DNA of 64,000 nucleotides from Bauldia sp963759235 (GTDB lineage Bacteria; Pseudomonadota; Alphaproteobacteria; Rhizobiales; Kaistiaceae), in assembly GCA_963759235.1 (NCBI GenBank), contig CAVWYO010000006.1:1-64000 (forward strand). Direction: 5' to 3'. Below, in pieces: positions 32,793-41,987 of this stretch. The notes beneath the pieces were generated by a model, which saw only the letters and a list, made by a program, of their open reading frames with translations, did not search any database and was not told where the DNA came from. Numbering within the stretch: position 1 is the stretch's first letter; each line of letters starts with the position of its first letter. Position numbers and translations under genes: made by a program.

Positions 32793-34898
32793 TTAGTGGA
32801 CTCCGTTCTGGAGGGCCTGCACCTCGGCGAGGCCGCGAACGGCGTCGGGGAGGCCGGTCCCGGCCGCCGCCTCGAATATCCGCTTGGCGTCGGCATAGCG
32901 GCGCGACTTCAGATAGGCGTAGCCGCGAAGCACCAGCAGGTCATTTTGCTCCGGCGCATAGCGGTTGCGTTCGTCGAGGGCGAGGATCGCCTCGGCATAG
33001 CGTCCGTCCGCATAGGCGGCGAGCGCCTGCTGGGTGAGGATGCTCACCGTCAATTCGACCTGCCGGTCCGGCGCCAACGGTGCGGCTGAGGCGGCGATCG
33101 CGGCCTTGTCGGTAACGCCGGAGCGGAGATTGGCGAGCGAAGCCCCATAGGCGGCGTCGCTCCTCGTCGCGGCGCTTGCCGAATGTAGAGCGATCGCGAA
33201 GGCGGCGGCGGCTTCGACCGGCCGATTCAGATCCATCAGGCACCAGCCGCGCCGAAGCGCAGCGTCCGGCGAAAGCGTGTTGACCGGGGCGCTCCCACTG
33301 CAACGCGACGCGGATGCGGATGGCGCGGCCGCCGCCGTGCCCGAACTGTCCGGGCTGTCGTAGATCGCGGCGTCGACGGCGTATTGGGGGCCGCGCAGTT
33401 CGCCCTTCACCGGCCTGGCCAGCTTGGCGATGCGTTCCGAGCGGTCGCGCCAGGCGCGGATCATTTCGTTGGCGGCCGTCCTTTGGTTAAGCGCGAGTTG
33501 CGTCACGATGAGCCCGTACGCGGCCGGCTCATAGTCCGGGGCCCATTTGAGGACGGTCGTGAACCATTGCGCGGCGGTTTTCACCTGACCGAGATTGTAG
33601 GCGTACCAGCCGAGCTGCTCGCCGGCCTCCGGACTCTTCACCCTGACGACGACCGAAACGATCCGTCCGAGCACCGCTTCCGATATCTTCACCGGCGGGT
33701 CGGCGCCGAGCAGCTTGACGACCGCGGCCACATAGGCAGCCAGATTCTCCGCCGATTTTTCGTTCCAGTCGTAGCCGGCGGTTTCCGCCTCGGCGAACCG
33801 GTCGAGGCCGATCAGCGCCAGCGTGTAGCCCTCGGCCGCCTTGGCGCTGGCAGGGTCGCGGTCGCGTGCCTTGGCGAACCAGTCGATGCCCTTTCCCGGC
33901 TCGCTGTGGCGATAGTCGTACCAGCCGAGGAGCAAGGCATCGGCGGCGTCCTGCGGCTCCGCGGCAAGGCTCGCAAGGCGGGCGAGATCGGTGGGGTCGG
34001 CAACGCTCGTCTCGTTCTCGGCGATCGCCCCCACCCGCCGGCGGATCAGTTCGTCCTTGGCCGTCTGGAATTCGCCGCCACGATCGAGGCGAAGCAGAGC
34101 GTCGACGTCCGAGGCCGGCAGAAGGTCCATTGCCTTCTGGATGGTCGCCAGCCGTTCCTCGGGCTTGTCGCAGTTGGTCAGGATATAGATGTAGGCATCC
34201 TCCGCCCGGTTCGGCCGGTCGGTCTTGGCGAAAGCCTCGGCGACCCGCCACAGGATGTCGACGTAATCGCAGGTGAGGAGACTCGGCGCCTTTGCGGCAG
34301 TGTCGATAACCGCGTTCCACTGGCCCGCATCCGAAGCGTTGGTCAGCCGGATGCGCGTGTCGGCCTGATCGAGCAGGTCGACGAGGGCCGGCGGCGGCTC
34401 CCAGTTGGGCTCGCTGGCGCGGCGCTTGGCGATGGCGCTCCGCACATCCGCATAGTGGCCCTCGGAGAACAACTGCCACATGCGATCGAGTTCCGGGTCG
34501 GTGAAGACCTCCGGCGCGGTCGGGTCTTCCGGCGGTTGCCATCCGGGATAAAGCGCCTTCAGCCGCGCGATCTCCGCATTGAGGCGGCGCGTGTCGCCTT
34601 GCCGCGCGAAATAGCGGAGCGCCAACTCGTCGACCTTGGTCTGATCGCGCTCCGGCGCCCCGGTGACTGGGGCGGTCAGTTGCGTATCCTGCGGCGCCGC
34701 GGTCTCCGGCTCGCTCGCCTGGCCGACAACGATGCCGGGAGCCGATCGCCGCGGCGGCTGAGGCGCGCCGGCCGGGGCAATCGCGCCGGTCGTCATCGGA
34801 TCGACCGCAAACGTCAGCGTCGGAACCGGACGGCCGCCGACGATCCAGGCCGCAATCGCCGCCGACAATGCCACCTGGGCGATCGCCCTTAGATACAT
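32793..34898 (-). CDS. TPR-rich cellulose biosynthesis protein (BcsC N-terminus-like, no beta-barrel)
   Basis: A 701-aa protein with an N-terminal hydrophobic signal or anchor (residues 1-22), a Pro/Ala-rich linker to about residue 90, and a long alpha-helical repeat region to the C-terminus (units such as LGWYAYNLGQVKTAAQWFTTVLKWAPDYEPAAYGL and AYLKSRRYADAKRIFEAAAGTG). There is no C-terminal outer-membrane beta-barrel of the kind seen in BcsC (about 1,150 aa). This matches the TPR subunit of rhizobial-type cellulose operons (called BcsK in reviews of bcs operon types). Its start overlaps the end of bcsZ by 10 bp. It probably sits in the periplasm and guides the glucan; the export porin must be another protein. 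Confidence 0.78.
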   Translation of the reverse strand: MYLRAIAQVALSAAIAAWIVGGRPVPTLTFAVDPMTTGAIAPAGAPQPPRRSAPGIVVGQASEPETAAPQDTQLTAPVTGAPERDQTKVDELALRYFARQGDTRRLNAEIARLKALYPGWQPPEDPTAPEVFTDPELDRMWQLFSEGHYADVRSAIAKRRASEPNWEPPPALVDLLDQADTRIRLTNASDAGQWNAVIDTAAKAPSLLTCDYVDILWRVAEAFAKTDRPNRAEDAYIYILTNCDKPEERLATIQKAMDLLPASDVDALLRLDRGGEFQTAKDELIRRRVGAIAENETSVADPTDLARLASLAAEPQDAADALLLGWYDYRHSEPGKGIDWFAKARDRDPASAKAAEGYTLALIGLDRFAEAETAGYDWNEKSAENLAAYVAAVVKLLGADPPVKISEAVLGRIVSVVVRVKSPEAGEQLGWYAYNLGQVKTAAQWFTTVLKWAPDYEPAAYGLIVTQLALNQRTAANEMIRAWRDRSERIAKLARPVKGELRGPQYAVDAAIYDSPDSSGTAAAAPSASASRCSGSAPVNTLSPDAALRRGWCLMDLNRPVEAAAAFAIALHSASAATRSDAAYGASLANLRSGVTDKAAIAASAAPLAPDRQVELTVSILTQQALAAYADGRYAEAILALDERNRYAPEQNDLLVLRGYAYLKSRRYADAKRIFEAAAGTGLPDAVRGLAEVQALQNGVH

Positions 34899-35953
34899 TG
34901 CGGCTGGCTCCCCGCAACGTAGGACAGGGCAAGGAGGTGAAGCGTCGACGGATAGTAGGAGGTCGGTGCGAAGTGCCGGAGATCCTCCGGTATCGGCGTG
35001 CCGTGCGTTACGCAGGCAAGCGCGGCGTCGAGCATGCGGTAGCCCGGGTCATCGAGGGCCTGGAGCACCCGCCCGGAGGTTAGCTCGATCACCGCCGGCC
35101 CGTCCGCGTCCGCCTCGGCGACGAACGGTTCGAGGAGCGGCCCGCTCTCGGCCCCCGCTCTGAGCAGATAGAGCGGGATGCGGATGGCGTTGTAGCCGAA
35201 CTCCGGCGGGAATCCCGGCGCGGGCTCGAGGCCCTTCGACGTGATCGCCACCCAGTCGGCGGGCAGATGCATGGTGCCGAAACGAGCTCCGGCGATGAGT
35301 TCGGCGCCCGAGGACGCAAGCGATTCCCATGGGAACTGCGGGGCCAGTTGCTTGAGCGTCGGGAACGCCTCGAAGATCCAATAGGACGGGTTGACGATCT
35401 GCGCCCCGTCCGGCCGGTCGGCCGGCGCGAAGCCGACGACGCCGGGGACGAGCACGATCCGGCCGTTGACCGTGGTGAGCAGATGGGTGCCGATCGCCGT
35501 CGCCAGGTCGCTCGCGGCCGCAGTGTAGCGGGGCTCCTTCCACGCCTTGCCGGCAAGGCCGAGGGCATAGGCGATGAGGATATCGCCGTCGCTGGCATCG
35601 TTGACGTCGACGACGTGCGGCTTTGCCGCGGGATCCCATTTCCACGCCGCCAGCCCATCGCTGCGAATAAGCAGTTCATTCCGCGTGAAGGTCCAGATCC
35701 GCTCGAAGGTCGCCCGATCGCCTGCCGAGAAGGCGAGCAGCAGGCCGTAGCCCTGGCCCTCGCTATGACTGATCCCGCCATTGGCGTCGTCGACCACGCG
35801 ACCGTCATCCTCGACAAAGCGATCGCGATAGGCCAACCATGCGTCGGCGCCGACGGTTCCTTCCAGCGAGGCGGATGCGACCGCCGGCGCGATCAGGCGA
35901 ACAAGCAGGATCAGCCCCACCGCACAACGCCCGATAGTGGGCGCGGCATTCAC
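34889..35953 (-). CDS. bcsZ: Endoglucanase of cellulose operon (glycoside hydrolase family 8)
   Basis: A 354-aa secreted GH8 cellulase with a hydrophobic signal (RCAVGLILLVRLIAPAVASAS). VSEG-like catalytic region ISHSEGQGYGLLLAF (general acid Glu), DGDILIAYAL (catalytic Asp), and PSYWIFEAFPTL are family 8 landmarks. It trims or edits cellulose chains during export. GTG at 35,953 overlaps the bcsB stop (GTGA), which fits the coupling seen along the operon; a start at 36,010 would run deep into bcsB. It overlaps the TPR gene start by 10 bp. Confidence 0.88.
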   Translation of the reverse strand: MNAAPTIGRCAVGLILLVRLIAPAVASASLEGTVGADAWLAYRDRFVEDDGRVVDDANGGISHSEGQGYGLLLAFSAGDRATFERIWTFTRNELLIRSDGLAAWKWDPAAKPHVVDVNDASDGDILIAYALGLAGKAWKEPRYTAAASDLATAIGTHLLTTVNGRIVLVPGVVGFAPADRPDGAQIVNPSYWIFEAFPTLKQLAPQFPWESLASSGAELIAGARFGTMHLPADWVAITSKGLEPAPGFPPEFGYNAIRIPLYLLRAGAESGPLLEPFVAEADADGPAVIELTSGRVLQALDDPGYRMLDAALACVTHGTPIPEDLRHFAPTSYYPSTLHLLALSYVAGSQPQCI

Positions 35954-38391
35954 GATCGCCTCCCCAGCCGGGCAAGCAAGGCCGAGGTGCAGGCGCCCAC
36001 CACGCCGCACAGGATGACCAGGGCGAACGCATAGACGACGATGTTGACGGAAAGCCAGTTCGCCGCCACCAGCCGCATGTTCTGGAGCGAGAAACCCCGG
36101 CCGAGGATGAAGCGCTGCGACTGGGCCGGGATGCCGGCAACGCCGGTGGCGGCATCGAAGCTCGCGACCCGGCCGTCGAGGGTCGGCCAGTAGCGCATGG
36201 CGGTGATCTCGTTGACCCCGGCGAGCAGGTCATCCTCGGTCGGCGCGGCCACCATCGTCCACGATCGATCGGCGGCAGCGGGCGCCTCGGCGACGAACAG
36301 GCTGGCGCGGTCCGGCGGCGCGAACGGGCGATCCTCGGCCGACATGATCCGCAGCGACGAGAACGACAGATCGAACGTCCGCTCGAGCCAGTCTTGGAAG
36401 GCGTACCAGGTGCCTTGCACGCCACCCGGCTGGACCAGCTCCTTCCTCCAGCGATTGTAGAGTCCGTTTGTCGTTTGCGCGTCGCCAAACGCGGCGGTGG
36501 CGTTGCCGGGATCGATGGTGACCGGGAGGCCGGACAGCTCGCCACGGACCTGGCGCACCCAGGAGCTCTGCGCTCCCGCGTCGACGCCGAGTTCCGCCAG
36601 CGTCGGCGCGGAGAACTGGTCGAGCGCGCCGACAAAGATCGCCGGGCGCGTCGGCTGCAGGCCGGGACTGCCGAGATCGGTCGGAATCAGGCGGCCGGAA
36701 GCAATGGCGAGACGGGAAAGAAGCGTGGCCGCGGCCGAATAGACCGTGTCGTCGCCTCGCCCGAGCACGACCTGCACCGGGCCTTCGTCCCCGGCATAAG
36801 GCGAGCCGGTCCCCGCCAAGGCCGAAAGGTCGGGCCAGCGGTCGATCCGGGCGAAGTCCGGCATGAAGAACTCGCTGGTGTCGAAGATGGCGAACCGGTC
36901 CGGCCCGCCGGACGCGGCGCCAGGCGCACAGACCGCGTCGGCCTCGGTATCGAGGACGGCCTCGACCGCGACATGATTGACGCCGGGCCTGAAGTGAGTG
37001 AGGGCGACCTTGACGGGCAGATGTCGGAAGATATCGCCGGAGTCGGAGGCGAGCGGCAGGTTGGCCGCGACGAAGCCGTTCGCATAGACGTCGATATGGC
37101 TCCCCGGCTTGACCGCTTCGGTATATGCGGCATCGAGGAAGATGGTCGCCTGACCATAGGCGCCCGCGTAGAAATCGCCCGGCAGGCCGACATAGAGGTC
37201 GGCGTGATACCGGCGCCCGTTGAATTCCTCGGTGGGGACCGCCAGATCGGCGAAGCTCAGCGTCCGCTTGCCGCCGAGCATCGGCACCTGCGGCAGTAGC
37301 CACGGGGTCGTGTCGATTTCGGTTCGGTTCACGTCGAGCGGGCGATCAACGCCAGCGGTTATGTGGTGGACTGCCGCCGCGACCGCCGCCGGGTCGGGAC
37401 CCGTGACCACCAGGTTCGGCGTCCCACTGGACTGCGCGACGAAGGCAACGGTTGGCGCCGCCTCGGCGTTGGCGGGAAGTCCGCCGATCGCCCCCAGCGC
37501 ACGCGCCGTGCCGACGGCAACCTGCAACGTGCCCGGCGGGGCGCTTTCTTCCGGCTGCGCCGTGACGCGGACCGACGGTTGCGGGTAGTCGCCGCGTAGC
37601 GCGATCGCCTGGACCAGCCCGAGGATATCGGCGTCGGTCGCGGAGCGTTCGCTGTCCGGCAGCACGAGGCGAATGTTGGTCGTCCCGGTGGCGTCGAAGC
37701 CGACCGCGGCGAGATCGTCGAGGCTGGTCAACCCTTGCGGATCGGCGCCGTCGAAGATCAATCCGGTGCCCTCACCCTCGATCTCGGTCCACAGGTCGTA
37801 TGTCGATTGGACCGTGCAGTCCGTCCGATGGCGCTGCACCACTTCGAAGCTCACGCGGTTGATTCCCGCCTTGAGGTTTCCGCTCGGCACCGGAACCGTC
37901 ACGCGGCCGGGCTTCTCGCGGGCCTTCAGCGGCGTCTCGAGGACGACCTGGTCGTTGAACAGGACGCGCAGCCGGGAGTTCTCGGGCGCCACATAGATCG
38001 AGCTGTTGTAGGTGACGGCGAGCGTGGTCGGGCGCGCCGCCTGATCGGCGGTCAGCGCGACCCCCCACGAGCGCCGTCCCATTTCGCCCTCGAAGCGGAG
38101 GCTCGGCTGCGGGATGATGTAACGATCGATGGCGTCCACGCCGGCGTCCTCTTGCTTCGCCGTGGGTGCCGCCGGCGCGGCCGGTGCGCGGTCGGTCGGC
38201 GAGACCTCGCCGGGAGCCTCGCCGGCCGGCGCCGAATTGAACGGCATCACCACTCCACCGCCGGGGGTTGGCGTCGGCGCCAGCTCCCGGCGTTCGGGCG
38301 ACATGTCGAACGGCGCCTGGGCGCTCGCCAGTGCCGGGAGCACGAGCGCCGCGGCGATCGTCAATACGATGATGCGGCCCGGGTCAGTCAA
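35950..38391 (-). CDS. bcsB: Cellulose synthase regulatory/periplasmic subunit
   Basis: An 813-aa protein with an N-terminal signal (residues 1-25), a Pro-rich linker, and the paired carbohydrate-binding and flavodoxin-like domains of BcsB: SIYVAPENSRLRVLFNDQVV, INRVSFEVVQRHRTDCTVQSTYDLWTEI, and PGDFYAGAYGQATIFLDAAY. A C-terminal membrane anchor (VNIVVYAFALVILCGVVGACTSALLA, last ~30 residues) docks it on BcsA. It guides the nascent glucan through the periplasm. It overlaps bcsA by 8 bp and bcsZ by 4 bp. Length is normal for the family. Confidence 0.92.
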   Translation of the reverse strand: MTDPGRIIVLTIAAALVLPALASAQAPFDMSPERRELAPTPTPGGGVVMPFNSAPAGEAPGEVSPTDRAPAAPAAPTAKQEDAGVDAIDRYIIPQPSLRFEGEMGRRSWGVALTADQAARPTTLAVTYNSSIYVAPENSRLRVLFNDQVVLETPLKAREKPGRVTVPVPSGNLKAGINRVSFEVVQRHRTDCTVQSTYDLWTEIEGEGTGLIFDGADPQGLTSLDDLAAVGFDATGTTNIRLVLPDSERSATDADILGLVQAIALRGDYPQPSVRVTAQPEESAPPGTLQVAVGTARALGAIGGLPANAEAAPTVAFVAQSSGTPNLVVTGPDPAAVAAAVHHITAGVDRPLDVNRTEIDTTPWLLPQVPMLGGKRTLSFADLAVPTEEFNGRRYHADLYVGLPGDFYAGAYGQATIFLDAAYTEAVKPGSHIDVYANGFVAANLPLASDSGDIFRHLPVKVALTHFRPGVNHVAVEAVLDTEADAVCAPGAASGGPDRFAIFDTSEFFMPDFARIDRWPDLSALAGTGSPYAGDEGPVQVVLGRGDDTVYSAAATLLSRLAIASGRLIPTDLGSPGLQPTRPAIFVGALDQFSAPTLAELGVDAGAQSSWVRQVRGELSGLPVTIDPGNATAAFGDAQTTNGLYNRWRKELVQPGGVQGTWYAFQDWLERTFDLSFSSLRIMSAEDRPFAPPDRASLFVAEAPAAADRSWTMVAAPTEDDLLAGVNEITAMRYWPTLDGRVASFDAATGVAGIPAQSQRFILGRGFSLQNMRLVAANWLSVNIVVYAFALVILCGVVGACTSALLARLGRRS

Positions 38392-40588
38392 TTTCGCTCA
38401 CCCGGTTGACGCTGGTCGGCTGAAGCGGCTCGGCTTCCCGTACCGCTCCGATCCGCCGCAAGAGGTAGACGAGCCCGCGGCCGCTCTGGACGATTGACAG
38501 CCTGAGGAACCACAGCGTGCCGCGGATGATCCCGATGTTGACCCGCCGCGTTTCCTGGAAGTCGCTCCACTGCTTCGAATTGGCGAAGATGAGGTCGGCG
38601 ATCAGCCGGAAGTGCGTCGCGCTGGCCGGCATGAACCGGCAGCCGATGATCAAAGCGTGGTCTACGGTGGCGAAGTTGCGCACCGCCAGCGGCAGCGTGT
38701 TCGGTTCGATGTGAGACCTCGGCTCGAAGCGGATACTGCTCGCCTCGGCGCGCTCGATGTGATTGATCGCCTGCCTCAGCACCTTGATGCGGGCGCCGCC
38801 GATCGAAACGTCCTCGATGGAGGCCGGAATCGTTTCGCCACGAAAAAGAAAGTCGCATCGCCGCTCGAGCCTGACCCGATGACTGCTCTGCGGGTTGCGG
38901 CGCTCGGAAACAACACCGAGCGCGCAGCCGACCATGAGCAGGTTGAGGACGTTCCAGGCGCCGACGACGAGGATGACGTCGGTGTCGTAGGGCTGCGTCA
39001 CCAGCCGCCAGACGGTCAGGGCGCCGGCGGCCAGAAGGACCGCGAAAATGATGTAGAACGGCCCGCCGAGTTCGGAGATGTGGCTCTTGTCGAGCGTCTC
39101 GGTTTTGGCCGTCACCCTGAAGGTCGGCTTGCTCGGATTGAGGAGCACCGAGATCAGCGCCGGCAGAAGGTAGATGGCCTGGATCAGCTCGTAGAGCTCC
39201 GAAATCCACGGCCACCGATAGCGGCCATAGAGGTAGTTCTGCATGACCAGGTTGGCGATCATGTAAATGAGCGTGTAGGCGGCGAACTCGGCGCCCGAGG
39301 CGACGAAGATCTCGGCGCCGAAGAAGAGATAGAAGAGCGGCGAGATCAGGAAGATGATGCGCGGAATCGGAAACAGCCAGAACAGCGTGCTCGACATGTA
39401 GCAAAGACGCTGGGGCAGCGAGAGGCCGCGCTTCAGAGGCGGGAATCGGAAGCGCATGATCTGCATCATTCCCTGCGCCCACCGCGTCCGCTGGCCGATG
39501 AAGCTCGCGAACGTCGCCGGCTGGAGGCCGGCGATCAGCGGCTTGTCGACATAGACGCTCCGCCAGCCGCGCGCATGAAGCTCGAGCGCGGTCTCGCAGT
39601 CCTCGGTGACGCTGATCCCGGAAAAACCGTCGGTTTCCTGCAGCGCCGTGCGGCGCAGGACGGCGGCGGAGCCGCAGAAGAACGATGCATTCCACTTGTC
39701 GAGGCCACGCTGGATGACGCCGTAGAACATCTCGTTCTCCGACGGCATCTTCTCGAAGGTGCGGAGGTTCCGCTCAAGCGGGTCGGGGTTGATGAAGAAG
39801 TGAGGGGTCTGGACGAGGAACAGCTTCTCGTCCTCGCCGAAATAGCCAACCGTCTCGGTGAGGAAGTCGCGGGCCGGTGCGTGATCGGCGTCGAATACCG
39901 CGATCAGCTCGGCGGTCGATTGGGCGAGGCCGTTGTTGAGATTGCCCGCCTTGGCGTGCTCGTTGCGCGCCCGCGTGAGGTAGCGGACCTCCAGATCGGA
40001 GCAGAGCCTCTGAAGCTCGGCGCGGCGCTCCTGCGCCGCGATCGCCTCCTCCACGCTCTCCGACTCGCATTTCTGGTCGGTCCCGCCGTCGTCGAGCAGC
40101 CAGACGGTGAACTTGTCGGGCGGGTAGTCCATGCTCTTGGCGGCGGCAAGCGTCGTCGCCAGCAGCCGGGCGTCTTCGTTGAAGCTCGGAACGAACACGT
40201 CGACCGTCGGCAGATCCGGTTGCGGCGCCGGCGGCTTTCTGCTCGGCAGCGGCTTCGCCACCACGAACAGGCTGAGGCCGAGCATGAAGACGTTGTAGAT
40301 CTCCGCCGCATAGAGAAGGATTCCGGGGATGAAGTTCCCCGGCTGGTTGAACGGCGGAATGGTCTCGGTGGTTCGCCAGTAGATGTAGCGAAGGACGATC
40401 GCGGTGCCGAGGGCAAGCGCCGCCAGGCGCCACGCGCCTTCGGGTCGGACCACCTTCAGCGCGATCATCGCCAGGACGACCAGGGAGCCGCCGATCAATT
40501 GCGCCTGCAGGCTGATCGGCAGCGTGATCAGAAACAGCGCTGCCGCTGCCGCGACCGACCACAGGACTCCGAAACCGATCTTTGCCAT
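38384..40588 (-). CDS. bcsA: Cellulose synthase catalytic subunit (UDP-forming)
   Basis: A 734-aa GT2 membrane synthase. Catalytic motifs are all visible: DDG at 166-168, DAD at 233-235, TED at 328-330, and QRTRW at 366-370. Four or more membrane segments lie before and after the glycosyltransferase domain. A C-terminal PilZ domain carries RVRLERR (571-577) and DVSIGG (593-598), so activation by cyclic di-GMP is expected. It uses UDP-glucose to extend beta-1,4-glucan through its own channel. First of four overlapping genes, 136 bp after bcsN. Confidence 0.95.
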   Translation of the reverse strand: MAKIGFGVLWSVAAAAALFLITLPISLQAQLIGGSLVVLAMIALKVVRPEGAWRLAALALGTAIVLRYIYWRTTETIPPFNQPGNFIPGILLYAAEIYNVFMLGLSLFVVAKPLPSRKPPAPQPDLPTVDVFVPSFNEDARLLATTLAAAKSMDYPPDKFTVWLLDDGGTDQKCESESVEEAIAAQERRAELQRLCSDLEVRYLTRARNEHAKAGNLNNGLAQSTAELIAVFDADHAPARDFLTETVGYFGEDEKLFLVQTPHFFINPDPLERNLRTFEKMPSENEMFYGVIQRGLDKWNASFFCGSAAVLRRTALQETDGFSGISVTEDCETALELHARGWRSVYVDKPLIAGLQPATFASFIGQRTRWAQGMMQIMRFRFPPLKRGLSLPQRLCYMSSTLFWLFPIPRIIFLISPLFYLFFGAEIFVASGAEFAAYTLIYMIANLVMQNYLYGRYRWPWISELYELIQAIYLLPALISVLLNPSKPTFRVTAKTETLDKSHISELGGPFYIIFAVLLAAGALTVWRLVTQPYDTDVILVVGAWNVLNLLMVGCALGVVSERRNPQSSHRVRLERRCDFLFRGETIPASIEDVSIGGARIKVLRQAINHIERAEASSIRFEPRSHIEPNTLPLAVRNFATVDHALIIGCRFMPASATHFRLIADLIFANSKQWSDFQETRRVNIGIIRGTLWFLRLSIVQSGRGLVYLLRRIGAVREAEPLQPTSVNRVSEID

Positions 40589-40724
40589 TCTTCCGATCCG
40601 TGCCGACTGCTGTTTCTGCCTCGCTGATCGTTCGCCGACTGCTAAGACTGCCCGACCGCGATCCGGCGCGACCGCGACGATTGGTGGGCATCGTTAACGA
40701 ATCGTCGATGCGGCTCGCGCTCCA

Positions 40725-41612
40725 TCACGGTTCCGGTGGGGGGACGTTGGCGTAGTCGTCGTAGCTGCCGGGCTCGGGAAGCGGGACGACCGGCCCTTCG
40801 ACGACGGGCTTGCTCACCTGTGCCGGCTTCGTTGTCCGTACCGGCTCGGCCGGCCGCACAGCCGACGTCGGCAACGGCGGCTCGAGCGGAGCCGACAGCC
40901 CGCCGAGACTCTTGCCGACCTCCGGCGGGCTGCCATAGGGGTTCCACAGCGGCGACGGCAGATATCCGACGATGGTGAAATCGTACATCAGCGACAGGAG
41001 CTGCTGCTCGCTTGCCGTGGAATCGCAGAGGCGCAGGCGAACGCCGATCGATCCGACGCGCGGCAACAGCTCGTCCTGGTGCCGGCCGATATGCTGCCAC
41101 GCATAGAGACAGCGGTTGCCGCCCGGCGCGATCCCGGTCGCGAAGCCGAACGGCCCATATTTGTTTTGCGCGTAGAGCAGCGAGCGCTTCATCGGCACGC
41201 CGAGCAGGTACCAGGTGAATTCGCGCGCGATCTGGTCGGGGCTGATGGAATCGGGGCCGAGCGAATTGTCGATGACCGTCTGGTAGCCGACCGGCCCGTA
41301 GAGCGTCACCGTCAGGAAATTCTGCCCCGCTACGCTGGAACGGGTGGTTAGGATCGTTTCCCGCACGATCGCGTCCCGGTAGCGTTTCTCCAGCACCCCG
41401 ATGACGGCCGGACCACCCGGTGGCAGCACGACAAAGGAATCCGTCGCCGGGAGTTCGGTCTTGACCGAGGTGATCCGCGGTCCTGTGGCGCAACCAACGA
41501 GGCCGAGAGCGAGGAGAAGGGCGCCGGCAAGCCGTGGACCCCACCGCCCGGATGCATCAGCCCGCCGGCCGGCAAGGGCGGATCGTGAGCGGCGAGGGTC
41601 GAGCAAGATCAA
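40725..41612 (-). CDS. bcsN: Cellulose biosynthesis protein BcsN (lipoprotein)
   Basis: A 295-aa protein with a hydrophobic N-terminus ending in a lipobox (LGLVGC, Cys at about 41), conserved BcsN blocks (ETILTTRSSVAGQNFLTVTLYGPVG; LLYAQNKYGPFGFATG) and a Pro-rich C-terminal tail. BcsN is restricted to alphaproteobacterial cellulose operons and its function is not settled; outer-membrane attachment is implied by the lipobox. No ATG exists in this frame near the start; TTG at 41,612 or 41,606 is used. It precedes bcsA on the same strand and is the likely first gene of the operon. Confidence 0.82.
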   Translation of the reverse strand: MILLDPRRSRSALAGRRADASGRWGPRLAGALLLALGLVGCATGPRITSVKTELPATDSFVVLPPGGPAVIGVLEKRYRDAIVRETILTTRSSVAGQNFLTVTLYGPVGYQTVIDNSLGPDSISPDQIAREFTWYLLGVPMKRSLLYAQNKYGPFGFATGIAPGGNRCLYAWQHIGRHQDELLPRVGSIGVRLRLCDSTASEQQLLSLMYDFTIVGYLPSPLWNPYGSPPEVGKSLGGLSAPLEPPLPTSAVRPAEPVRTTKPAQVSKPVVEGPVVPLPEPGSYDDYANVPPPEP

Positions 41613-41987
41613 TCACATGGGTTGGCTCGGCCGCGGAGAACTCCGTGAGCGGAAGCGCAAGATTCGCTATGGATCGACCCTGTCGGACTATGGTTAACGA
41701 AGCGCTAATTTCAGGCCGAAGCCTCCCCGCGCCCGTCCGAAAATCCGTTATCGACGCCGTACCCGGATGCGCTGACGCGAAGAGCGTCGGTGGCCGCCTG
41801 CTGGGCGGTTCGCGCACCGCGCGAAGCGGGGCTTCAGGAAATCTTCTTGACCGCAAGGTGCGACATGCTATCGTCTTCTAAGGAGGATATCGTCCTATTA
41901 GAAGGACGACTGTAGAGCGCCGATTGCACCTGCTCCAAGCAAATAAACCAGCCGCCACAAGAAGGCGGTGCAGCAAGGGAGGATGAA
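41613..41987. other. Divergent intergenic region (375 bp) between bcsN and sugar transporter operon
   Basis: No gene is supported. It contains a 7-bp hairpin at 41,809-41,825 (TTCGCGC/GCGCGAA, 3-nt loop) and a long imperfect palindrome at 41,871-41,909 close to the transporter start. The transporter receptor gene has AGGGAGG upstream of its ATG. Confidence 0.65.
41871..41909. promoter_or_regulatory. Long imperfect palindrome, candidate operator of the sugar transporter
   Basis: A 39-bp region nearly symmetrical about GATATC: left arm TCGTC-TTCTAAGGAG, right arm reading TCGTCCTTCTAATAGG on the opposite strand. Inside it is a perfect 7-bp inverted repeat TCGTCCT/AGGACGA with a 6-nt spacer (41,890-41,909). 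It ends 78 bp before the receptor ATG. A regulator cannot be named; an IclR gene at the far end of the locus is a candidate. Confidence 0.5.
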
